From contig JAFGTH010000274.1 of assembly GCA_016934225.1 (NCBI GenBank), positions 1 to 6,912 of the forward strand: a stretch of 6,912 nt of DNA. Reading direction: 5' to 3'. Positions 1-4,911 of the stretch are shown here, piece after piece. Every line of letters starts with the position of its first letter. Position 1 is the first letter of the stretch. Source of the DNA: Lentisphaerota bacterium. GTDB lineage: Bacteria; Verrucomicrobiota; Kiritimatiellia; UBA8416; JAFGTH01. Both the position numbers and the translations under genes were made by a program. The notes below the pieces were generated by a model, which made no database searches, had not been told where the DNA came from, and saw only the letters and a program-made list of their open reading frames with translations.

Positions 1-240
1 AACAGGATCGGTTTCCCATGTCATGCCCTTTTTTGCCGAAAGTGAGAGCAGCCATTCCCGCTTGTCGTACATTTCTACGAAGCCCGAAATGCGGTCGGTA
101 TTGATCAAAGCATCTCCGGTCTCCAACATTTGCGCAAAGCCATATACCGGAGTGGCGCCGGTAGAGTCTTGTAAAATACGAGATATTTCAGGAACAAGCG
201 CCCTGCGCTGACCGTCTCCAAGGAAAACATTCGTAGTCAC
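1..240 (-). CDS. Unrecognised protein, N-terminal 80 residues (runs off left edge)
   Basis: An open frame reads leftward from a GTG at 240 and is still open at base 1, giving 80 residues beginning VTTNVFLGDGQRRALVPEIS. The start is chosen because AAGGAAAGGG lies at 249-258, eight bases upstream of the GTG. The frame stays open further upstream but offers no ATG there, only weaker near-start codons. The visible part is soluble-looking, mixed alpha/beta, with no signal peptide or membrane segment. Recognisable stretches include FLGDGQR near the start, NTDRISGFVEMYDKREW around residues 50-66 and KKGMTWETDP at the cut end. I do not recognise the family and assign no function. It is followed upstream by about 310 bp without a gene, so it probably has its own promoter. 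That the frame is coding is likely from the codon pattern and the good ribosome-binding site. Confidence 0.75.
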   Translation of the reverse strand, partial: MTTNVFLGDGQRRALVPEISRILQDSTGATPVYGFAQMLETGDALINTDRISGFVEMYDKREWLLSLSAKKGMTWETDPV

Positions 241-248
241 GTTATATA

Positions 249-258
249 CCCTTTCCTT
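249..258 (-). promoter_or_regulatory. Ribosome-binding site that supports the GTG start at 240
   Basis: On the minus strand this reads AAGGAAAGGG, with an eight-base spacer to GTG. It is the main reason for choosing a non-ATG start for the left-edge gene. Confidence 0.6.
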
Positions 259-445
259 CTCAATATGCCGAACGTAATTTTTAGCGGGGATGCACAGTGA
301 CATCCGTGAAAAATTACTATTTAAAAGACTGTTCCTGTTGTACTGGCATGTCAAACGCAATCTTGCATAGTTATTTCACATATCCCGATTTGCCTCATAA
401 TGATTGGATACATCGCGCCGCACCCGAGAATTAGATGTGCCACTG

Positions 446-460
446 TAAGGAATATCCTTA
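446..460. promoter_or_regulatory. Perfect 6-bp inverted repeat, possible protein-binding site
   Basis: The sequence reads TAAGGA, a three-base spacer, then TCCTTA. Its symmetry and short spacer fit a dimeric regulator site better than a transcript hairpin. It lies about 200 bp upstream of the left-edge gene and about 90 bp past the end of the beta-helix gene. No regulator family is indicated, and a 6-bp palindrome can occur by chance. Confidence 0.2.
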
Positions 461-500
461 TGCTCTCTCGCCTAATGGCACATTGGCCAACATTGCGACA

Positions 501-526
501 CCTTCGCGCGGCTTGCGCGCAAAAGG
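501..526 (-). terminator. GC-rich hairpin downstream of the beta-helix gene, without a U-tract
   Basis: GCGCG at 506-510 pairs with CGCGC at 516-520 around a five-base loop, and outer CCTT/AAGG arms at 501-504 and 523-526 extend the stem across a small internal loop. It starts 25 bases past the stop codon of the beta-helix gene, where a terminator or stabilising 3' hairpin would be expected. On the minus strand no run of T follows, so a canonical intrinsic terminator is not supported. A REP-type palindrome is another possibility given the transposase remnant nearby. Confidence 0.3.
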
Positions 527-550
527 CAACGATGATGGTCAGGCGCGCTA

Positions 551-1720
551 TTATGCGTCGCCTACACCTGCTGGTTCGCGAACGTCGTCTCCCGAAGAGC
601 TATCCAGTTGCAGTTCGGCAATATCCCGATCCGCCAAAACGAATCCCCCTGTGGAACGGATCGCGTGGATCTGGCCGTCCAACCTCAGATTAAGGTTTTT
701 GTGGTTGTCGATCACGAGCGTCTTGACCTCCGGCAGCGTTCCTTTTGCTCGGCGCAGTTGCCGTATCTCCAGATCGTCAATCGCGAGTGATATTTTCACA
801 ATAGCGGTGGTGCTGTCATTTACCCTTGTCTTGGCCAGCTCGATATCTTCGAACCTTACGCGACGAATGGCCCCAACGCCTTTCGGAAATCGCCAGTTGT
901 TGAGGTTGATGCCATGGACCCTGCAGCCGCCGCGTAGTCCCCTGACCGTAATGTCTTCGATAGGCGAGGCGATGCTCAACATCCGAATAAAGGTAAAGGC
1001 ATCTTCGGCCGCTATATTCTCCACAAGCAGGTTGCGGATGGGGCCGCGGCGCATGCCGATGTTGAGCTGACGCTCTACATCGTCATCCGCGTTTAAAGCG
1101 ACCATGTCGTCATTGGGCACACCCACCCCGGTGGCACGGATGGCTCGGATGACGCCGCGCTCGGAAAATCCGCCAACATGGATGCCGTCTTGATTTGGCA
1201 GGATTGTATCGGCGCTCAGCGTGATATTCTCAATATGGAAATCATAAACCTCTCCAACTCGAACAAAGAACGACGAGGGATTATGAACGGTGAAGTCCCG
1301 CAGCGTGAGGTTGCGTACGTTGGTGAAGTTGATTGCAACCCCCGTATATGCCAGGAGGTCGAAGTCCAGTTCGTCCAGAGGAACAGCGAAATAGCCGTTT
1401 CCAGGGTCTGGCCCGCGTGGGTTTCCGGCGTTGTTGGCATCCCATAGGCCGCCACGCAGCGAAATATTGGCATTCCCGTTGCCGGGGTTCGCATTGGTGA
1501 TCATGAAATTCCGACAGTGCCGGCCAACGCCGTCCGCCAGACGGAATGTCGAACCGGGAGCGGCGACTATCGTTGTGTCGGAGCGCACACGAAGTGTGGC
1601 GCCAAGCAGGTAGTTTCCTTTGGGGATGTGGATCTCGCCACGCCGATCAAGGGCTTGCTGTAGAACAGGCGCGGCATCCCTTTTCCCATCGCTGACTTCA
1701 GCAAATATGTGCGGTTTCAT
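551..1720 (-). CDS. Right-handed parallel beta-helix protein, GH28/pectate-lyase superfamily-like
   Basis: The 389-residue product has the layout of a pectin-active beta-helix protein. An N-terminal cap-like segment (residues 6-60) resembles the DGxxDxxxxLQxALD...IPxGxYxL...LRVxSxTTI entry of pectate-lyase-3/GH28 proteins. Repeated short strands with N/I/D turns follow (residues 85-345). Residues 176-178 read N-Q-D followed by GIHVGG, and residues 204-205 are a D-D pair. These resemble the NTD and DD acid motifs of GH28 polygalacturonases, but I do not see the later GHG and RIK motifs at the usual places, so hydrolase activity and substrate are uncertain. No signal peptide is visible, although most polygalacturonases are exported. 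The ATG at 1720 directly follows an in-frame TAA, so no longer N-terminus is possible; the ribosome-binding site is weak. The gene is visibly more GC-rich than those to its right and sits 26 bp downstream of a transposase remnant, suggesting a separate origin. Alternatives are a lyase, a phage-tailspike-like depolymerase or a polysaccharide-binding protein. Confidence 0.8.
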   Translation of the reverse strand: MKPHIFAEVSDGKRDAAPVLQQALDRRGEIHIPKGNYLLGATLRVRSDTTIVAAPGSTFRLADGVGRHCRNFMITNANPGNGNANISLRGGLWDANNAGNPRGPDPGNGYFAVPLDELDFDLLAYTGVAINFTNVRNLTLRDFTVHNPSSFFVRVGEVYDFHIENITLSADTILPNQDGIHVGGFSERGVIRAIRATGVGVPNDDMVALNADDDVERQLNIGMRRGPIRNLLVENIAAEDAFTFIRMLSIASPIEDITVRGLRGGCRVHGINLNNWRFPKGVGAIRRVRFEDIELAKTRVNDSTTAIVKISLAIDDLEIRQLRRAKGTLPEVKTLVIDNHKNLNLRLDGQIHAIRSTGGFVLADRDIAELQLDSSSGDDVREPAGVGDA

Positions 1721-1739
1721 TTACGTTTCGTTAATGTCT

Positions 1740-1746
1740 TATCATC
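1740..1746 (+). repeat. Direct repeat TATCATC, left copy beside the transposase remnant
   Basis: This heptamer directly abuts the stop codon of the transposase stub. An identical copy at 1901-1907 lies ten bases beyond its start codon, so the pair brackets a 154-bp segment. It could be a deletion or insertion scar. RAYT/IS200-type enzymes generally do not make target duplications, and seven bases can recur by chance in AT-rich DNA. Confidence 0.3.
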
Positions 1747-1890
1747 TTACATTTTTTCAAGAGCGTCTTTAAGCTGATCAAAAAATCTCTGGTAATCACA
1801 ATCCTCTATGAATATCTGCCGCTGACCATTTCCTTTGGAGGTTATATGATACTTCGCCCCTGAATACGTTACTCTCCATGGCCTTGTCAT
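1747..1890 (-). pseudogene. REP-associated (Y1/IS200-like) transposase, N-terminal remnant of 47 residues
   Basis: Reading from ATG at 1890 to TAA at 1747 gives 47 residues: MTRPWRVTYSGAKYHITSKG, then NGQRQIFIEDCDYQRFFDQL and KDALEKM. This closely matches the standard start of RAYT proteins (pattern MARPLRI-Y-GA-YHVTSRGN-R--IF-D--D---FL--L), which I recognise from family knowledge. Family members are usually 150-300 residues. The HUH metal-binding histidines and catalytic tyrosine lie further on and are absent; the frame after the stop does not resume transposase-like sequence. It is therefore a truncated, inactive relic, although the short frame itself is intact and could be translated. No clear ribosome-binding site precedes it. 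It lies immediately upstream of the beta-helix gene on the same strand. TATCATC occurs at both edges (1740-1746 and 1901-1907). Confidence 0.8.
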
Positions 1891-1900
1891 ATAAATAACA

Positions 1901-1907
1901 TATCATC
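1901..1907 (+). repeat. Direct repeat TATCATC, right copy
   Basis: Identical to the heptamer at 1740-1746 on the other side of the transposase remnant. Confidence 0.3.
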
Positions 1908-1921
1908 ATTCACCCAAAAGT

Positions 1922-1940
1922 CAAAAGGTCTGACCTTGTG
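1922..1940. promoter_or_regulatory. FadR-like (GntR family) operator candidate
   Basis: The 19-bp stretch CAAAAGGTCTGACCTTGTG is an inverted repeat around a central T: eight of nine arm positions are complementary and the central AAGGTC-T-GACCTT is perfect. The core GGTCnGACC is the same as that of the E. coli FadR consensus (TGGTCnGACCA), and FadR-subfamily GntR regulators bind GT-N3-AC cores in general. It lies about 137 bp upstream of the dehydrogenase start, in the gap between divergent transcription units. No regulator gene is present in the window, so the ligand and regulator are unknown. Confidence 0.5.
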
Positions 1941-1982
1941 AAGGCTATTTTCTTTCTTATCGCGTCATTAAAGAATCTGTGA

Positions 1983-2011
1983 TTGTTTCTCTTGGTTTAC
2001 GGCCTTATTAT
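1983..2011 (+). promoter_or_regulatory. Candidate sigma-70-type promoter of the dehydrogenase gene
   Basis: TTGTTT at 1983-1988 (three of six to TTGACA) is followed after 17 bases by TATTAT at 2006-2011 (five of six to TATAAT). This would give a leader of about 60 bases before the ATG at 2077. The weak -35 would fit a regulated promoter, and the palindrome at 1922-1940 would lie upstream of it. A second AT-rich -10-like stretch at 2025-2032 has no matching -35. Confidence 0.35.
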
Positions 2012-2076
2012 TACTGAGCTACGGTTAATAAATCAGGCTGGAGATTTCTGAATTGTGGAATCAAACGGAGACATAG

Positions 2077-2943
2077 ATGAAGAACACAAGCATCGGTTTT
2101 ATAGGATTGGGGGTTATGGGCAAGAGCATGGCCGAACATTTGCTCAAAGCCGGATATCAACTAATCGTCTGGGCGCGAACACCTTCAAAAGTACGCGAAA
2201 TAACGGATCGAGGCGCTCTTCCGGCCGATAATACCGCTGAACTGGCCCGACGGTGCGATATCATCATCACAATTGTCGGCTTCCCAAAAGATGTTGAGGA
2301 AGTGTATTTCAGTGATAATGGATTACTGGCCAACATCCGGCCCGGCACTCTGCTCATAGACATGACAACTTCCAGTCCCAGCCTTGCCAGGCGTATCGCC
2401 TCTATCGCACTGAAACACGGCGCACAAGCGCTGGACGCGCCAGTTTCGGGCGGTGACAAGGGCGCTCAAGAAGCAACCCTCTCCATAATGGTCGGCGGCG
2501 ATCAGACCGCATTTGATCGAGCCCTGCCCGTGTTTCGGACAATGGGAAAAAACATTGTGTACCAAGGACCTTCCGGCAGTGGCCAACATTGTAAATTGTG
2601 CAACCAAATCGCAATTGCCTCCAATATGATCGGGGTTTGTGAAGCCGTTGCCTATGCCGCGAGAGTCGGGCTTGATCCGAAAAAAATGTTGACGAGCATT
2701 TCATCAGGCGCCGCCGCCAGTTGGTCGCTAAACAATCTTGCTCCGCGCATGCTGTCCGGCAATTTCGATCCGGGTTTTTATGTCAAACACTTCATTAAAG
2801 ACATGACTATTGCCTCGGAATCTATTGACAGTCTGAAATTGAATATGCCCGGACTGGATCTTGCCTTGCGTTTGTACCGAAAATTGGCTGAACAGGGTTA
2901 TGAGAACGACGGTACTCAGGCATTGTACAGGTTGTATCAGTAA
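2077..2943 (+). CDS. NAD(P)-dependent beta-hydroxyacid dehydrogenase (tartronate-semialdehyde reductase / 3-hydroxyisobutyrate dehydrogenase family)
   Basis: The 288-residue protein has the normal length and both domains of the family. An N-terminal Rossmann fold carries the dinucleotide motif G10-L-G12-V-M-G15; residues 32-36 (WARTP) lack an acid at the end of the second strand, which leans toward NADP(H). The substrate signature DAPVSGGDKGA lies at 120-130. GSGQHCKLCNQ at 167-177 contains the catalytic lysine K173 and N176, close to the KLANQ form seen in GarR-type reductases. The C-terminal helical domain includes the HFIKDM segment near residue 240. Such enzymes interconvert a short beta-hydroxyacid and its semialdehyde in the cytoplasm; the substrate cannot be read from sequence. 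GGAG at 2067-2070 with a six-base spacer supports the ATG. It is the first gene of a probable three-gene plus-strand unit, with a FadR-like palindrome upstream. Confidence 0.9.
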   Translation: MKNTSIGFIGLGVMGKSMAEHLLKAGYQLIVWARTPSKVREITDRGALPADNTAELARRCDIIITIVGFPKDVEEVYFSDNGLLANIRPGTLLIDMTTSSPSLARRIASIALKHGAQALDAPVSGGDKGAQEATLSIMVGGDQTAFDRALPVFRTMGKNIVYQGPSGSGQHCKLCNQIAIASNMIGVCEAVAYAARVGLDPKKMLTSISSGAAASWSLNNLAPRMLSGNFDPGFYVKHFIKDMTIASESIDSLKLNMPGLDLALRLYRKLAEQGYENDGTQALYRLYQ

Positions 2944-2975
2944 ACCCGAATTATGATTTGCAATTAAAAAATAAC

Positions 2976-2984
2976 AGGAAGGGA
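2976..2984 (+). promoter_or_regulatory. Strong ribosome-binding site of the HisF-like gene
   Basis: AGGAAGGGA lies seven bases before the ATG at 2992. It fixes the start ahead of the Asn/Glu-rich N-terminal extension (residues 2-12), which canonical HisF lacks. Confidence 0.6.
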
Positions 2985-2991
2985 ACTGAAA

Positions 2992-3771
2992 ATGAATAGG
3001 AACAATTCCGAGACAGAAGAAACAATCCGAATCATGCCGTGTCTAGACATGCGAAACGGTCGTGTTGTCAAGGGCGTTAACTTCGTGGATATCCGTGACG
3101 CCGGCGATCCGGTTGAGTGCTGCCTTGCATACTGCAAGGAGGGCGCGGACGAATTGGCCATGCTGGATATAACGGCAACAATTGAAGGTCGCGCAACCAT
3201 GATCGAAGTGGTAAAGAATGTCGCGAACGCCGCAACAATTCCATTCACTGTAGGCGGCGGAATAAAGGATGTCGCATCTGCCGGCGCCGTGCTCAAGGCC
3301 GGAGCGGACAAAATATCCACCAGCAGCGCCGCATTCAGGAAACCGACAATAATAAAGGAAATGATAAAAGAATTCGGCCCCGATCACGTTACAGTGGCAA
3401 TTGACGCAGATATAAATCTAAAAATGCCTTCCGGTTATGAAGTTTACATAGATGGCGGACGCACGGCTACCGGCGCAGATGCCGTCGAATGGGCAAAACG
3501 TGTTGCCGGTTTCGGCGCAAATACCATATTGCCGACCAGTAAGGCGACAGACGGAGTAAAGAACGGATATGACCTGCCTTTGATACGAAAGATTAAAGCC
3601 GCAACCTCCGTTACCGTCGTCGCATCGGGCGGAGCCGGCAAATTGGAACATTTTTACGAGGCCGTTCAAGCCGGAGCAACGGTGCTGCTTGCCGCATCGG
3701 TTTTCCATTTTCGCGTGATCGGCATTGGCGAGCTGAAAGCCTTTCTTAAAAACAAGGGTGTGGCGGTATAA
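2992..3771 (+). CDS. HisF-like (beta/alpha)8 cyclase, divergent and without HisH in view
   Basis: The 259-residue product is clearly of the HisF family (imidazole glycerol phosphate synthase cyclase subunit, which uses PRFAR and ammonia to make IGP and AICAR). It shows PCLDMRNGRVVKGVNFV at 16-32, VGGGI at 87-91, VAIDA at 135-139, NGYD at 191-194 and VASGGAG further on. D19 and D187 correspond to the two catalytic aspartates (D11 and D176 in the Thermotoga enzyme, numbering from memory). Several usually conserved positions differ: the SINTAA loop is STSSAA (109-114), the LLTS-DRDGT loop is LPTSKATDGV (180-189), and the gate glutamate before that loop is T178. No hisH, hisA, hisI or other his gene lies nearby. 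It is 48 bp after the dehydrogenase and 61 bp before corA. It may be a genuine but drifted HisF or a paralogue with another substrate, as occurs with HisF2 in O-antigen amidino-sugar loci. Family assignment is firm; the reaction is not. Confidence 0.88.
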   Translation: MNRNNSETEETIRIMPCLDMRNGRVVKGVNFVDIRDAGDPVECCLAYCKEGADELAMLDITATIEGRATMIEVVKNVANAATIPFTVGGGIKDVASAGAVLKAGADKISTSSAAFRKPTIIKEMIKEFGPDHVTVAIDADINLKMPSGYEVYIDGGRTATGADAVEWAKRVAGFGANTILPTSKATDGVKNGYDLPLIRKIKAATSVTVVASGGAGKLEHFYEAVQAGATVLLAASVFHFRVIGIGELKAFLKNKGVAV

Positions 3772-3820
3772 ACGTTGCTGATGATGCGCCACAGTACTGG
3801 GAAGAGAAATCAGCATTAAC

Positions 3821-3826
3821 AAGGAG
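3821..3826 (+). promoter_or_regulatory. Ribosome-binding site of corA
   Basis: AAGGAG is followed by a six-base spacer and ATG at 3833. The stretch GGAGACAT before the start codon is the same as that preceding the dehydrogenase gene. The short inverted repeat 3777-3782/3809-3814 lies just upstream. Confidence 0.6.
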
Positions 3827-3832
3827 ACATTC

Positions 3833-4897
3833 ATGCAAACACTTTTTAGAAAATTGTCAAGCAAGGCGGGTTTGCCTCCGGGAGAACTGATCTACGTTGG
3901 GCAGCACAGAACCGAGCAACCGACAATCACGGTGATTGACTACGATGAACGAAATTTACGCGAAACGCAGGTTGCCACACCAAATGAATGTCGAAAATAC
4001 CTGGGCGAATCTACGGTTACCTGGATCAATTTGACCGGTTTGCATGATCCTGAGATTATGAGGCAAATGGGCGAAGTATTCGGCATAGACGCGCTCGTGC
4101 TGGAAGACATTATAAACACCGGCCAACGCCCGCGTTCCGAAGACATGGGCGATTATATATTCATTACTCTTAAAATGTTATATCGCAGCGCGCAAAATGA
4201 CAGCGTTGTGGCCGAACAGGTCAGCATTATTCTGGGCAAAAATTATGTGCTCTCTTTTCAAGAAGTGGAAGGCGATGTATTTGAAATAATTCGCCGAAGA
4301 ATTCGATCAGAAAAAGGCCGTATCAGAAAAATGGGTTGCGATTATCTCGCGTATTCGCTCATAGATGCCGTTGTGGATCATTATTTCGTTATTTTGGAGG
4401 ATATGGAAGACCGTATTGAAATCATTCAGGACGCTGTCACGGAAAAAGCGACTTCAGAAACTGTTCAGGATATTCACGAGATGAAGCGCGAAATGATTTT
4501 CATGAGAAAAAATCTATGGCCGCTGCGCGAATTGGTCGGCGCACTCGATAAATCAGAGAGTGATCTTATTCGGAAGACGCTGTCCCCATACCTACGAGAT
4601 GTCTACGAACACACGATACAGGTAATAGATACGGTGGAATCCCTGCGCGATATGCTTTCCGGCGCATTGGATATTTACATGACAACCGTCAGTAACCGCA
4701 TGAATGAAATCATGAAAATGCTTACCGTAATAGCAACAATTTTTATTCCGCTCACTTTTATCGCCGGTATATACGGCATGAATTTCGAGAACATGCCGGA
4801 GCTGAAATGGCGCTTCGGCTACGTAGGCGCGTTGTCAGGCATGTTTGTTGTTGCCGCAGCAATGATTCTGTATTTTAAGCGCAAAAAATGGCTTTAG
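3833..4897 (+). CDS. corA: CorA-type magnesium/cobalt channel
   Basis: The 354-residue protein matches bacterial CorA in length and layout. It has an N-terminal soluble alpha/beta domain (about 1-190), a long helical stalk (about 195-295), a first membrane helix at 296-314 ending in the signature YGMN (314-317) and the periplasmic loop NFENMPEL, then a second membrane helix at about 329-347 and a short basic C-terminus, KRKKWL. The GMN motif forms the Mg2+ selectivity mouth in the homopentameric inner-membrane channel, so Mg2+ (and Co2+ or Ni2+) uptake is the expected role. The start has AAGGAG six bases upstream. It follows the HisF-like gene by 61 bp and may be cotranscribed with it. It ends only 14 bp from the stop of the convergent decarboxylase gene. 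Why a metal channel sits next to these metabolic genes is unclear; it may be a housekeeping gene at the edge of the cluster. Confidence 0.95.
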   Translation: MQTLFRKLSSKAGLPPGELIYVGQHRTEQPTITVIDYDERNLRETQVATPNECRKYLGESTVTWINLTGLHDPEIMRQMGEVFGIDALVLEDIINTGQRPRSEDMGDYIFITLKMLYRSAQNDSVVAEQVSIILGKNYVLSFQEVEGDVFEIIRRRIRSEKGRIRKMGCDYLAYSLIDAVVDHYFVILEDMEDRIEIIQDAVTEKATSETVQDIHEMKREMIFMRKNLWPLRELVGALDKSESDLIRKTLSPYLRDVYEHTIQVIDTVESLRDMLSGALDIYMTTVSNRMNEIMKMLTVIATIFIPLTFIAGIYGMNFENMPELKWRFGYVGALSGMFVVAAAMILYFKRKKWL

Positions 4898-4911
4898 GCG
4901 ATCGTATTCCG

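Larger units (their letters stand above)
241..550. other. Gene-free interval of about 310 bp
   Basis: I see no convincing gene here. Forward open frames starting at 400 and 435 run into the beta-helix gene on the opposite strand and look like its shadow. On the minus strand a good -35-like TTGACA lies at 349-354, but the hexamer at 17-base spacing (CAGTCT) is a poor -10, so a promoter for the left-edge gene is possible but not demonstrated. Small inverted repeats are GGATG/CATCC (288-292 and 301-305), TAAGGA/TCCTTA (446-451 and 455-460) and a GC-rich hairpin at 501-526, listed separately. Confidence 0.5.

Noticed and set aside
288..305. GGATG/CATCC hairpin upstream of the left-edge gene
   Set aside because: A five-base stem with an eight-base loop is too weak to call a regulatory element.
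435..1070. Long forward open frame of 211 codons (and one of 97 codons from 400)
   Set aside because: It lies mostly antisense to the beta-helix gene, is rich in Ser/Arg/Pro, shows no family motif and has no ribosome-binding site; it is a shadow of the GC-rich gene.
1947..1961. 15-base match to 5227-5241 (ATTTTCTTTCTTATC)
   Set aside because: One copy is antisense coding DNA for a Lys/Glu-rich stretch of the decarboxylase and the motif is low-complexity pyrimidine sequence, so chance is the simplest explanation.
2992..3771. Calling the cyclase hisF outright
   Set aside because: Key loop positions differ and no his genes are adjacent, so the family is stated without the symbol.
3418..3864. 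Reverse 148-codon frame across the HisF-like gene and corA start
   Set aside because: It is antisense to a gene with strong family motifs; Cys/Gly/Arg-rich composition is typical of a shadow frame.
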